Shown piece after piece: positions 1 through 8,635 of a stretch of 64,000 bases of DNA; position 1 is the first letter of the stretch, and the number at the start of each line of letters is the position of its first letter. Source of the stretch: Commensalibacter intestini A911 (GTDB lineage Bacteria > Pseudomonadota > Alphaproteobacteria > Acetobacterales > Acetobacteraceae); NCBI RefSeq assembly GCF_000231445.1, contig NZ_AGFR01000009.1, positions 62,001 through 126,000 of the forward strand. Reading direction: 5' to 3'. The notes under the pieces are model-generated. The model saw nothing but the letters and a program-made list of their open reading frames with translations, was not told the origin of the DNA and did not search any database. The translations under genes and the position numbers were made by a program.

Positions 1-508
1 AGAATAATAATGTAACATTTACATTAATTCCTTCAGAAATTGCTGTTTCAATCGCAGGAACACAAGGTTTCGTTGCTGGAATTTTAATCATCAAATTCTT
101 TTCAGCAACTTGCTTCCATAAACGACGTGCTTCCTCAATTGTTTTTTCACCATCCATCGCAATGTAAGGAGAAACTTCAAGGCTAACATATCCATCTACA
201 CCTTTAGTTTTTTCCCACACAGGAAACATAACATGACAAGTTGCACGAATATCATCAATCGCAGCGGTTTCGTATAATGTTGGAACGTCTGTCACACCAG
301 ATGCAATAAGTTCTTTAAATTGTGGATCATATTCAGTTCCATGACCCATCGCTTTTTCAAAAATAGCAGGATTAGAGGTAACCCCTTTAAGGTTATCTTC
401 ATCAACTAATTTTTTCAGACTACCATTTGCAGTAAATGAGCGTTGAATAAAGTCTAACCAAGGAGATTGACCATATTTTTCAAGTTGAACGAGAGGATTT
501 TGAGACAT
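1..508 (-). CDS. tal: Transaldolase, N-terminal part (cut by window edge)
   Basis: The first 169 codons of a transaldolase, which moves a dihydroxyacetone unit between sugar phosphates in the cytoplasmic non-oxidative pentose phosphate pathway. The translation starts MSQNPLVQLEKYGQSPWLDF and carries the segments GVTSNPAIFEKA, SLEVSPYIAMDG and MIKIPATKPC. The last is the region of the Schiff-base lysine. A purine-rich ribosome site (AGAAAGAAG) precedes the ATG at 508. The 3' end lies outside the window. In acetic acid bacteria this domain is often fused to phosphoglucose isomerase, and that cannot be tested here. It lies 93 bp behind transketolase on the same strand, so the two may be co-transcribed if the hairpin between them is leaky. 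Confidence 0.93.
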   Translation of the reverse strand, partial: MSQNPLVQLEKYGQSPWLDFIQRSFTANGSLKKLVDEDNLKGVTSNPAIFEKAMGHGTEYDPQFKELIASGVTDVPTLYETAAIDDIRATCHVMFPVWEKTKGVDGYVSLEVSPYIAMDGEKTIEEARRLWKQVAEKNLMIKIPATKPCVPAIETAISEGINVNVTLLF

Positions 509-559
509 TGAATGATCTTCTTTCTAAAATTAATAAAAATATAAAACTTATATAAAGAT

Positions 560-593
560 AAAAGCCTTCTTTCATGTTTTAAAGAAGGCTTTT
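560..593 (-). terminator. Hairpin between tkt and tal
   Basis: A perfect 13-bp stem (560-572 with 581-593) with an 8-nt loop lies 9 bp behind the transketolase stop codon. On the minus strand it ends in TTTT followed by a mixed A/T stretch, so it may be a leaky terminator or an mRNA-stabilising structure that lowers tal expression relative to tkt. Confidence 0.6.
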
Positions 594-601
594 ACTTATT
601 T

Positions 602-2665
602 TTATTTTTTAAGCTGAGCTTTAGCCGCAGCCAGAACATTTTCTAAAGTAAAGCCGAAATGCTCACGTAGTTTTTCATACGGTGCAGAAGCGCCAAATCC
701 GCGCATTGCAATAATCGTTCCTGTTGGGCCTGCATAACGATCCCAACCAATTGGAGATGCTTGTTCAATCGCAACACGTGCTGTAACGTGAGGAGGTAAT
801 ACTTCATCACGATAAGATTGAGGTTGTTCTTCGAAGATTTCCCATGAAGGAATAGAAACAACACGAACTTTTTGACCTTCCTTGATCAATACTTCGTAAG
901 CTTCCATTGCCAAGCCAACTTCACTACCTGTTGCAACCAAGATCAATTCTGGGGTTTCACCACAACATGCAACAACATAACCACCTTTACGTAAACCAGC
1001 AGCAGAAGCATATTTTGAACGATCAATTGTTGGTAAGTTTTGACGGCTTAATGCCAATACGGTTGGATGAGAAGCCTTCTCCATTGTCATTTTCCATGCT
1101 TCAACCACTTCGTTTGCATCCGCAGGGCGAATAACACGGACACCAGGAGTTGCACGAAGATGAACCAATTGTTCAATAGGTTGATGTGTTGGACCATCTT
1201 CACCCACACCGATACTGTCATGTGTAAAGATATAAACGATCGGCAATTGCATTAAAGAAGCCAAACGAATTGGGTTTTTCATGTAATCAGAGAAAATAAA
1301 GAACCCAGCTGCATATGTTCTAAGACCGCTTAATGCAATACCATTAGCAATCGCACCCATCGCATGTTCACGAACACCATAATGAATGTTACGACCAGCA
1401 AAAGTTCCATTTTTTTCTGGATAATCTGGGCTTTGGAAAACACCAGCGCCATCAAATTCTAACCAGCTTTTGTTTGAAGGTGCAAGATCAGCAGATCCAC
1501 CAATCATCCATGGAATATTTTTCGCAATTCCATTCAATACTTTTCCTGAGCTTGCACGAGAAGCAACCCCTTTTGCATCAGCTGCAAATACCGGAATATC
1601 TTTATCCCATCCTTTTGGAAGACGGTTATGAATAATATCTTCGATTTCTTGAGCAAGTTCTGGATATTTGGTTTTATATTCAGCAAATAATGCATGCCAT
1701 TTTTTACTTGCTTCCGCACCACGTTTACCAATGCCAGCCGCAAAATGTTCTGTAACACCATCAGCAACATAGAATGTTTTATCTTCAGGCATACCATAAA
1801 CTTTTTTAGTAGCCTTAACTTCATCTGGTCCCAAAGGTTCACCGTGAACACCATGTGTTCCAGCTTTGTTAGGAGAACCAAAACCAATGATACTATCTAA
1901 AACGATTAAGCTTGGTGCATCACTTGCTTTACGTGCTTCATTTAACTTAGCTTGGAAGTCTGCAATATTATTTGCATCTTTTACTTCATGAATATGCCAA
2001 CCAGCAGCTTTGAAACGGCTTTCTACATTTTCAGTAAACGCAATATTAATATTACCTTCAATTGAAATGCGGTTACGGTCATAAACCCAAACAAGATTTC
2101 CTAATTTTAAATGACCCGCAACAGAAGCAGCTTCATAAGAAATCCCTTCCATCAAATCGCCATCACCACAGAAGGTATAAACGTGATAGTCAAACAAAGG
2201 GAAACCTTGTTGATTATAACGTGCAGCCAACCATTTTTGAGCAATTGCCATCCCAACAGAAGTCGCTAAACCTTGTCCCAAAGGACCCGTTGTGGTTTCA
2301 ACGCCTGTTGTATGACGATACTCTGGATGGCCAGGAGTTTTTGAATTAAACTGTCTGAATTGTTCTAAATCTTTTAAAGTCAATGCTGGTTGTTTTTCAA
2401 CTTTACCATCATGAGTTACATGATGAATGCCAGCCAAATGAATCATTGAATATAATAATGCAGATGCGTGACCACCAGAAAGCACAAAACGATCACGTGC
2501 TGGCCATAATGGATCTGCTGGATCGTAATTTAAAACGTTGTTCCACAAAGCATAAGCTGCTGGTGCCAAATCCATTGGTGTTCCTGGATGTCCAGAATTA
2601 GCAGCTTGCACTTGGTCGATTGCTAAACCACGAATAGTATTAATACAAAGTTCATCAATATTCAT
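602..2665 (-). CDS. tkt: Transketolase
   Basis: A thiamine-diphosphate enzyme moving two-carbon units between ketose and aldose phosphates; its substrates include erythrose 4-phosphate and xylulose 5-phosphate. At 687 residues it has full family length. Visible motifs are NSGHPGTPMDLAP near the N-terminus, TGPLGQGLATSVGMA, the ThDP/metal motif CGDGDLMEGISYEA, and VREHAMGAIANG, which holds the catalytic glutamate. A strong ribosome site (AGGAGAG) precedes the ATG. It is followed by a hairpin and transaldolase. In acetic acid bacteria these two genes carry much of sugar catabolism because phosphofructokinase is usually absent. Here they would also be the outlet for the tetrose phosphate made by the polyol genes at 8.6-14.3 kb. 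Confidence 0.97.
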   Translation of the reverse strand: MNIDELCINTIRGLAIDQVQAANSGHPGTPMDLAPAAYALWNNVLNYDPADPLWPARDRFVLSGGHASALLYSMIHLAGIHHVTHDGKVEKQPALTLKDLEQFRQFNSKTPGHPEYRHTTGVETTTGPLGQGLATSVGMAIAQKWLAARYNQQGFPLFDYHVYTFCGDGDLMEGISYEAASVAGHLKLGNLVWVYDRNRISIEGNINIAFTENVESRFKAAGWHIHEVKDANNIADFQAKLNEARKASDAPSLIVLDSIIGFGSPNKAGTHGVHGEPLGPDEVKATKKVYGMPEDKTFYVADGVTEHFAAGIGKRGAEASKKWHALFAEYKTKYPELAQEIEDIIHNRLPKGWDKDIPVFAADAKGVASRASSGKVLNGIAKNIPWMIGGSADLAPSNKSWLEFDGAGVFQSPDYPEKNGTFAGRNIHYGVREHAMGAIANGIALSGLRTYAAGFFIFSDYMKNPIRLASLMQLPIVYIFTHDSIGVGEDGPTHQPIEQLVHLRATPGVRVIRPADANEVVEAWKMTMEKASHPTVLALSRQNLPTIDRSKYASAAGLRKGGYVVACCGETPELILVATGSEVGLAMEAYEVLIKEGQKVRVVSIPSWEIFEEQPQSYRDEVLPPHVTARVAIEQASPIGWDRYAGPTGTIIAMRGFGASAPYEKLREHFGFTLENVLAAAKAQLKK

Positions 2666-3117
2666 TCAAGTCTCTCCTAAAAAAGTCTTTTCCTAATTTT
2701 AAATAATAAGGATACTTGTCTTACGATCTTAATACCCATTTTAAAAAAGAAAACAAAAAATCTTTATAAAATAAAATTACTTACTTTTTATTAATACAAA
2801 AAAGTAGGTATTCATTACAAAAAAGTTATTAATATTCTTTTATTTACGTGTCATTATTAGCACAAATAGATGCTAAAAACCACAAAAAACATCTTGTGCT
2901 ACAAAGAAGGCGGGACATTACTCAGAGAAACTTATTGAGTATTATAACTAAAATTTTACTTTATAAAAAACATGACAAAATAAAAGACGCTACGAGTGTA
3001 AATATTATATCTTTTACTACAAAATAGTCTCCCTTTTAAGTTCCTCTTCCCCTTTTTGCATTATCTCGATAAAATCAAAAAAATTGAATTAAATATTTAC
3101 ACCACAAGGACATGATC
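2666..3117. other. Intergenic region, tkt / ankyrin gene
   Basis: About 450 bp of very AT-rich DNA between divergent genes, with no convincing ORF. It must hold the tkt and ankyrin-hisC promoters, but I cannot assign them. The one structured element is an imperfect inverted repeat at 2858-2901: TAGCACAAATAGATG against CATCTTGTGCTA, which is 12 bp with a 3-nt bulge and a 17-nt loop. Confidence 0.4.
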
Positions 3118-3636
3118 ATGACGTCCAACTCAGACACACTTAAGCCCACCTTTACCCCAGAAGAAATCGAAGCTTTATATTTTAATACAGCGCGTCAGGG
3201 AGAAATAGAGTTACTCGCTGAATTTATCAGGGCTGGAATGGACATCAACCATCAAAATAACGAAGGGCATACAGCTCTTATTTTGGCGAGCTATCATAAT
3301 CAACTTTCTGCCGTTGAATTATTATTAGAAAAAGGGGCTGACCCTAATATTATTGATAATAAAGGTGCTGCTGCATTAACAGGTGTTGCTTTTAAAGGAT
3401 ATATTCCTATTGCTGAACGCTTAATTAAAGCAGGTGCGAATGTTGATTCTGAAAATAATCTCAGACGTACGGCTTTAATGTTTGCTATTTTATTCGGACG
3501 TAATGAAATGGTTAAGTTCTTACTCCAAGCTGGTGCCAATCCAAACCATACAGACGGCGAAGGTCTTACCCCACTGCAACTCGCAGAAAATCAAGGTGAC
3601 GCCGAACTGATCCAGCTATTACAAAAACAAAATTAA
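3118..3636 (+). CDS. Ankyrin-repeat protein
   Basis: A small cytoplasmic protein of 172 residues made almost wholly of ankyrin repeats. At least four units are readable, for example GHTALILASYHNQLSAVELL, KGAAALTGVAFKGYIPIAER, RRTALMFAILFGRNEMVKFL and GLTPLQLAENQGDAELIQLL. There is no signal peptide. The ATG at 3118 is preferred over the one at 3112, because the AAGGA ribosome site (3106-3110) is 7 nt from the former and 1 nt from the latter. hisC starts 34 bp downstream on the same strand, so the pair is probably one operon. Ankyrin repeats bind proteins; the partner is unknown and nothing links it directly to histidine synthesis. Confidence 0.9.
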   Translation: MTSNSDTLKPTFTPEEIEALYFNTARQGEIELLAEFIRAGMDINHQNNEGHTALILASYHNQLSAVELLLEKGADPNIIDNKGAAALTGVAFKGYIPIAERLIKAGANVDSENNLRRTALMFAILFGRNEMVKFLLQAGANPNHTDGEGLTPLQLAENQGDAELIQLLQKQN

Positions 3637-3670
3637 TCTTATTTAAAATTTCTCATTTCAGGAAACGATT

Positions 3671-4744
3671 ATGAATAACCCTTTTTGGAGTCCTTTTGTT
3701 AACGAAATTGTCCCTTATACTCCTGGGGAACAACCCAAAGTCACTAATCTTATTAAATTAAATACCAATGAAAATGCTTATGGTGTTTCTCCAAAAGTTT
3801 TAAATGCCCTTAAAGGTGCCATTGATGATCATTTAAAACTCTATCCAGATCCAACCTCCCTGCAACTCTGCACAGAGCTCGGGAAACTACACAATGTTGA
3901 CCCTAAAAGTGTTTTTGTTGGCAATGGATCTGATGAAGTGCTTGGATTTGCTTTTTTTGCACTATTAAAACACGAAAAACCTGTATTATTTCCTGATATT
4001 ACCTATAGCTTTTATCCTGTTTATTGTAATTTATTTAATATTAATTACAAAACAATTCCTTTAACAGATAACTTCGAAATTAATTTAAACGATTATGAAA
4101 AAGAAGATTGTGCTGGAATTGTAATTACCAATCCAAATGCACCAACAGGCATATTACTTAACCCTCAACTCATCCAAAAATACTTAAAAGAACACCCTAA
4201 ACAAGTCATTATTGTTGATGAAGCTTATATTGATTTTGGTGCAGAGTCTGTTGTTTCTTTAATTAATGAATTTCCTAATCTACTCGTTGTTCGGACTTTC
4301 TCTAAATTCTATGGGTTGGCTGGATTAAGAGTAGGATACGCTGTCGGTAATCCTGACCTTATCGAAGGGATTAGACGTGTTAAAGATAGCTTTAACTCTT
4401 ATCCTTTGGATCGTTTAGCACAAACGGCTGCAACGGCAGCCGTCAAAGATATTCAGTGGTCAATTGATAACGCCAACCGTATCATTGCAAACAGAGATTA
4501 TTTAACAAAATCTCTACAAAATTTTGGATTTAAAGTATTAGATTCTAAATCGAATTTTATTTTTGTTTCTCATCCCAAAATTGCTGGCGAAGAACTTGCT
4601 TCTAAACTCAGAGAAAAGAATATTTTGATCCGCCACTTCAGCACAGATCGAATTAAAGAGTGGTTACGTATCACGGTTGGAAATGAAGAGGAATGCAAAG
4701 TTTTAATTCGTGAAATTCAAAATATTTATAATTTTAATACCTAA
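3671..4744 (+). CDS. hisC: Histidinol-phosphate aminotransferase
   Basis: A PLP-dependent aminotransferase converting imidazole-acetol phosphate to histidinol phosphate; such enzymes often also act on aromatic amino acids. The 357-residue product has the class-II layout: LNTNENAYGVSP near the N-terminus, GNGSDEVLGFAF (cofactor phosphate pocket), NPNAPTG, VDEAYIDFG, and RTFSKFYGLAGLRVGYAVG holding the Schiff-base lysine. An AGGA-type ribosome site precedes the ATG. No other his gene is in the window. In other alphaproteobacteria a hisC copy often sits with aromatic biosynthesis genes, so a tyrosine/phenylalanine role is possible. Confidence 0.93.
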   Translation: MNNPFWSPFVNEIVPYTPGEQPKVTNLIKLNTNENAYGVSPKVLNALKGAIDDHLKLYPDPTSLQLCTELGKLHNVDPKSVFVGNGSDEVLGFAFFALLKHEKPVLFPDITYSFYPVYCNLFNINYKTIPLTDNFEINLNDYEKEDCAGIVITNPNAPTGILLNPQLIQKYLKEHPKQVIIVDEAYIDFGAESVVSLINEFPNLLVVRTFSKFYGLAGLRVGYAVGNPDLIEGIRRVKDSFNSYPLDRLAQTAATAAVKDIQWSIDNANRIIANRDYLTKSLQNFGFKVLDSKSNFIFVSHPKIAGEELASKLREKNILIRHFSTDRIKEWLRITVGNEEECKVLIREIQNIYNFNT

Positions 4745-4806
4745 TAACCATGTGTGATGAAATTTTACACAACTTTAATATTTCTTTCATAGACTACACA
4801 TATAAT

Positions 4807-4834
4807 TTGACAGCGCATATTTGCACATTATAAC
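4807..4834 (+). promoter_or_regulatory. Sigma70-type promoter of the first oprB
   Basis: TTGACA at 4807-4812, a 16-nt spacer, then TATAAC at 4829-4834. It predicts a transcript starting near 4841, about 58 nt ahead of the porin ATG. This is one of the best matches to the consensus promoter in the window. Confidence 0.6.
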
Positions 4835-4898
4835 GTTGAAACGATACCATTTTGGTCTTCTTAATTCTTTCCATCAGTTTCAATGTTAGGATGTGCCT

Positions 4899-6452
4899 AT
4901 GCAAACCACACCCCATCATCTTTTCTGTTTTAAAAATTCTGCTTCCTTTAAAAAACTATTTACAAGATGTTCACAGATTTCTTTAATTCTGTTCGGTGTG
5001 AGCAATACAGGCTATGCGAGGGATTCTGCATTAATCAGCCAAGATGCAGCCCCAGTTTCCAATACAACCGCAGGCAATCCTGCACAACCCACTTCTCCTC
5101 CAGCAAAAAAACTAGATGCCGATACAGGGCAACATCCCGAAGATGATAGTATGTTATTCGGCCCTATATTTGGTCTTCGTCCATGGATGGCTCAATATGG
5201 CGTTACCTTTACCGCCGTTGATATCAATGACCTCTTTGGCAATACCTCTGGTGGATACAAACAAGGCCCTGCTTATTGGGGCGTCACCACTCTCACGTTA
5301 AACTGGGATCCTGAAAAAGTTCTTGGGATTAAAAATGGTTTATTTAATATCAGCGCATTACAAATCAGAGGACGCAGCCTTACCGCCGATAATCTAGGTG
5401 ACCTCAATAGTGTTGATAATATGGATGCCGATCGCTCCACACGATTATGGGAGTTATGGTACCAACAAGGTTTCTTTGATGATAAACTTAGCATCAAATT
5501 TGGTAAAATTGCTTTAGATCCAGAATTCAGCGTCAGTGATTACGGGCTTCTTTTCTTAAACTCTTCCTTTGGATGGTCTTTAATTAATACTGTTGATACC
5601 TATAATACAGGGGTTGAATATCCCTTCTCTGCACCAGGGATACGCTTTAAATTTTCTCCTAATGAAAATTGGACAAACCTTCTAGCCATCACCGATGACA
5701 ATCCCAGCAATGTTGCTTTTTGTAATCCTTCTGGAGCCTTTACCTGTGATGCCTCACCCAAGCATGTCAGCGGCACACATTTCAATTTCACCACAGGTGT
5801 CTTTGTTATTAATGAACTACAATATCATTTAAATCCTGCTCCTGAAGATTCAAAAGAAGATAATGCCAACCTTGGCTATCCTGGCACTTATAAGCTAGGC
5901 GCTTATTTTGATAGCGCCAAATTTCCTGATCAACGCTATAATGCTGACGAACAATTACTAGGAAATCCAGATAATCCTCAAACAATGGGGAATCATCGTC
6001 ACACTTGGTCAGTTTATGGCATTGTAGATCAAATGATTTGGCGATCTAAACAAGAAAAAAGCCATTCTGTTGGTATGTTTGGAACATTACAAACCTCTCC
6101 TGGGGATAGAACTTCAATTACATTAGCTGGAAATGCTGGCATTGTTTATAAAGGGTTATTCAATAACGAAAATGATTCTATTGGATTTGCTTGGGGCTTT
6201 GGCACTTTTGGCAATCGCGCACGCCAATATGATCGGGACTATCGTTATTATGCAGACCCAAACTGGCGTGTTCGGAATACAGAACACCGTATTGAATTAG
6301 TTAGCCAATTTGAGGTCACTCCTTGGATGCAACTGACACCTGATTTTCAATATATTTTTAATCCTGGTGGCGGTTTAAATTTAGAAGAAGGTTCTTATAA
6401 ACGCGTGCAAAACGAGGCTGTTTTTGCATTAAGATCAACGGTTAATTTCTAA
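4899..6452 (+). CDS. OprB-family carbohydrate porin, copy 1
   Basis: An outer-membrane beta-barrel porin for sugars and polyols, 517 residues. It has a cleavable signal peptide ending near GYA-R, then a low-complexity linker (TTAGNPAQPTSPPAKKLD). The barrel part shows repeated W/Y/F-rich strands such as TLTLNWDPEKVLGIKNG, STRLWELWYQQGFFDDKL and AYFDSAKFPDQRYN, and ends in the aromatic VNF typical of porins. The ATG at 4899 is chosen over an upstream GTG at 4893 because GTTAGG lies 8 nt before it. It is followed by a close paralogue, and the pair sits beside polyol catabolism genes that need an outer-membrane entry route. Confidence 0.92.
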   Translation: MQTTPHHLFCFKNSASFKKLFTRCSQISLILFGVSNTGYARDSALISQDAAPVSNTTAGNPAQPTSPPAKKLDADTGQHPEDDSMLFGPIFGLRPWMAQYGVTFTAVDINDLFGNTSGGYKQGPAYWGVTTLTLNWDPEKVLGIKNGLFNISALQIRGRSLTADNLGDLNSVDNMDADRSTRLWELWYQQGFFDDKLSIKFGKIALDPEFSVSDYGLLFLNSSFGWSLINTVDTYNTGVEYPFSAPGIRFKFSPNENWTNLLAITDDNPSNVAFCNPSGAFTCDASPKHVSGTHFNFTTGVFVINELQYHLNPAPEDSKEDNANLGYPGTYKLGAYFDSAKFPDQRYNADEQLLGNPDNPQTMGNHRHTWSVYGIVDQMIWRSKQEKSHSVGMFGTLQTSPGDRTSITLAGNAGIVYKGLFNNENDSIGFAWGFGTFGNRARQYDRDYRYYADPNWRVRNTEHRIELVSQFEVTPWMQLTPDFQYIFNPGGGLNLEEGSYKRVQNEAVFALRSTVNF

Positions 6453-6476
6453 AGCACATTTAATTACGACCAATCC

Positions 6477-6519
6477 TTTTACCTTCTGTTGTGTGACTAC
6501 AAAATGACAGAAGGTAAAA
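6477..6519 (+). terminator. Hairpin between the two porin genes
   Basis: A perfect 13-bp inverted repeat (6477-6489 with 6507-6519) with a 17-nt loop, 25 bp behind the first porin stop. No uninterrupted T-run follows on the plus strand. It may terminate, or may stabilise the upstream mRNA while allowing partial readthrough into the second porin. Confidence 0.5.
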
Positions 6520-6633
6520 ATATCACTATCTGTATATAATTTTGTTAATTTTACGCATATATAAATTGACAATAAATCAATATAATTATTTATTGTTAAT
6601 AATAATTATCAATCTCATAATTTTATACGAGAT

Positions 6634-8190
6634 ATGCGCATGCTGACAATATTTAATCAATTTTTATATACTCATCTCGTATATTCAAAAAAATTAACAC
6701 AATTTTCAACTTATATTGCCCTTATGATGGTCGCATCTGCTTCTCAGGCATATGCAGCACAATCATCTGCATTAGTCAGCCAAGACGCATCGCCATCGAC
6801 GAATAATAGTAGTGCTAATCCGACAAAAAAAACACCTCCTCCAGCAAAAGTATTAGATCCAGACACGGGGCAACATCCAGAAGATCAAGACATGTTACTA
6901 AAAGATATGTGGGGTGTCCGTCCTTGGTTGGCTCAATATGGGATTACATTCACCGCTGTTGATATTAATGAAGTCTGGGGAAATCCCTATGGTGGTACCA
7001 AACAAGGTGCCGCTTATGAGGGAATGACTACCCTCACCTTAAACTGGGATCCTGAAAAAGTTCTGGGTATTAAACATGGATTATTTAATATCAGTGCATT
7101 ACAAATCAGAGGTCGTCAATTTACTGGTGAAAATTTAAGTGATTTAAATAATATCAGTGGTATCGAAGCTGACCGTTCAACAAGATTATGGGAGCTATGG
7201 TACCAACAAGGCTTCTGGGATGATAAATTGACAGTTCGCATTGGTAAACTCAGCCTAGATCAGGAGTTCAATATCAGTGATTATGCCACAATGTTTATTA
7301 ACTCCTCCTTTGGTTGGTCAATGGTCAGTTCTGTTGATACTTACAGTGGTGGGGTTGATTATCCTTTGGCAGCGCCTGGGATCCGTTTTGCATTCCAACC
7401 CAATGCAAATTGGACAAATTTATTCGCCGTAACAGATGATAATCCAAACGGAGGATCTTTTTGTAACCCATCTGGAGCTTTTGCTTGTGATCCTCAAGAA
7501 AGACACCGCTCAGGAACTCATTTTAACTTTAATACCGGTGTCTTTGTTATTAATGAATTACAATATCACCTAAACCCTGCTCCTGATGACGATAAAGATA
7601 AGAATGCTAAGGCTGGATATCCTGGAACATATAGACTTGGTGGCTATTTTGATAGTGCTGGCTTCCCTGATCAACGCTATAACGCACAAGGCCAATTATT
7701 AGGTAATCCTGATAATGCGCAAACCATGTTAAAACGCCGTCATAGCTGGTCTGTTTATGCAATTGCCGATCAAATGATTTGGCGCACTCAAGATACAAAA
7801 GAATCAATGGGCATATTTGGACGTATACAAACCTCTCCAGGAGATCGCAGTCCAGTTAATTGGGGTGGAGATGCAGGGCTTGTTTATAAAGGACTTTTTG
7901 GCAGAGAAGATGATTCCATTGGTTTAGGCTGGGGATTTGGTAGCTTTAGCAATCGTGCACGTCAATATGATCGTGATTATCGTTATTATGCAGATTCCAA
8001 CTGGCGCATTCGTAAAACAGAACATCATCTTGAGCTTGCATGGCAAATCCAAGCAACACCTTGGTGGGAACTAAAACCTGACTTTCAATATATCTTCAAT
8101 CCTGGTGGTGGTCTCAATTTAGAAGATGGCTCTCATAAGCGCATTCAAAATGAAGCTGTTTTTGGATTTAGATCAACCGTTAATTTCTAA
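6634..8190 (+). CDS. OprB-family carbohydrate porin, copy 2
   Basis: A second OprB porin of 518 residues, colinear with the gene just upstream from about residue 55 to the end. Shared blocks include LTLNWDPEKVLGIKHGLFN, STRLWELWYQQGFWDDKL and YIFNPGGGLNLEDGS, and it ends VNF. The signal peptide (cleavage near AYA-A) and the linker are quite different, as are short loops inside the barrel. The start is not certain: the ATG at 6640 has a weak GAG site 8 nt upstream and may be the true one. This looks like a tandem duplication, with loop changes that could alter substrate preference. TTGACA at 6566-6571 may be a -35 box, but no well-spaced -10 is visible. Confidence 0.9.
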   Translation: MRMLTIFNQFLYTHLVYSKKLTQFSTYIALMMVASASQAYAAQSSALVSQDASPSTNNSSANPTKKTPPPAKVLDPDTGQHPEDQDMLLKDMWGVRPWLAQYGITFTAVDINEVWGNPYGGTKQGAAYEGMTTLTLNWDPEKVLGIKHGLFNISALQIRGRQFTGENLSDLNNISGIEADRSTRLWELWYQQGFWDDKLTVRIGKLSLDQEFNISDYATMFINSSFGWSMVSSVDTYSGGVDYPLAAPGIRFAFQPNANWTNLFAVTDDNPNGGSFCNPSGAFACDPQERHRSGTHFNFNTGVFVINELQYHLNPAPDDDKDKNAKAGYPGTYRLGGYFDSAGFPDQRYNAQGQLLGNPDNAQTMLKRRHSWSVYAIADQMIWRTQDTKESMGIFGRIQTSPGDRSPVNWGGDAGLVYKGLFGREDDSIGLGWGFGSFSNRARQYDRDYRYYADSNWRIRKTEHHLELAWQIQATPWWELKPDFQYIFNPGGGLNLEDGSHKRIQNEAVFGFRSTVNF

Positions 8191-8227
8191 ACTCTATTAA
8201 CCTCTCTATACAGTTTTAATAAATATC

Positions 8228-8271
8228 AATATGAAAGAGTAAATCTTAATAAAGACTTACTCTTTCATATT
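8228..8271 (+). terminator. Hairpin behind oprB copy 2
   Basis: A perfect 15-bp stem (8228-8242 with 8257-8271), extended inward by four pairs after one A-C mismatch, with a 4-nt loop. It lies 38 bp behind the porin stop. No T-run follows, so termination or mRNA 3'-end protection are both possible. Confidence 0.55.
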
Positions 8272-8545
8272 AATGAGCATATAGACTATCCCACTGTAAA
8301 TTATCCCACCTCATCCCTTCATAGTAATCTTACATAATCTTTTCAAAATTCAACACTGGATCTTCCTGTGTTAAATAATTAAAATATATAATTTTCCTCC
8401 TTGAATTTGCACCAAATAATAATATTAACAATTCCTCTAAATTCATCTCTGAACTAAGTAAATATTACCTTTCATGTGGTGCATCAACGTCATCGCCCAT
8501 ACAAACACTCTCGCGACACACAATGATAGTAATTAAATTTTTCAT
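8270..8545 (-). pseudogene. Broken small gene with two in-frame stops
   Basis: From the ATG at 8545 the frame gives 26 protein-like residues, including TIIVCRESVCMGDDVDAPHE, then TAA at 8465-8467. The same frame continues with plausible sequence (SSEMNLEELLILLFGAN, KIIYFNYLTQEDPVLNFEKI), a second TAA at 8330-8332, then DYYEGMRWDNLQWDSLYAH and a final stop at 8270. The conserved-looking cysteine-rich start reminds me of a small uncharacterised bacterial family, but I could not confirm this. Codon-by-codon continuity across two stops suggests a decayed gene of about 90 codons rather than chance. Its 3' end runs into the porin hairpin. Confidence 0.4.
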
Positions 8546-8570
8546 TCTTAATGAACCTCATTCCAATCAA

Positions 8571-8606
8571 AAAAGCCGTGCTTCCACCAAGGAAAACACG
8601 GCTTTT
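8571..8606 (-). terminator. Terminator of the dehydrogenase-dhaKL operon
   Basis: A 10-bp perfect stem (AAAAGCCGTG at 8571-8580 with 8597-8606) and an inner TTCC/GGAA helix. Read on the minus strand it ends in six T residues. It lies about 30 bp behind the dhaL stop codon and fits a rho-independent terminator. Confidence 0.85.
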
Positions 8607-8635
8607 AAAACCATATTAATTCTTAATAATAAGAA

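Noticed and set aside
4899-8190. Assembly duplication of one porin gene
   Set aside because: The copies differ in signal peptide, linker, loops and flanking DNA, so they are true paralogues.
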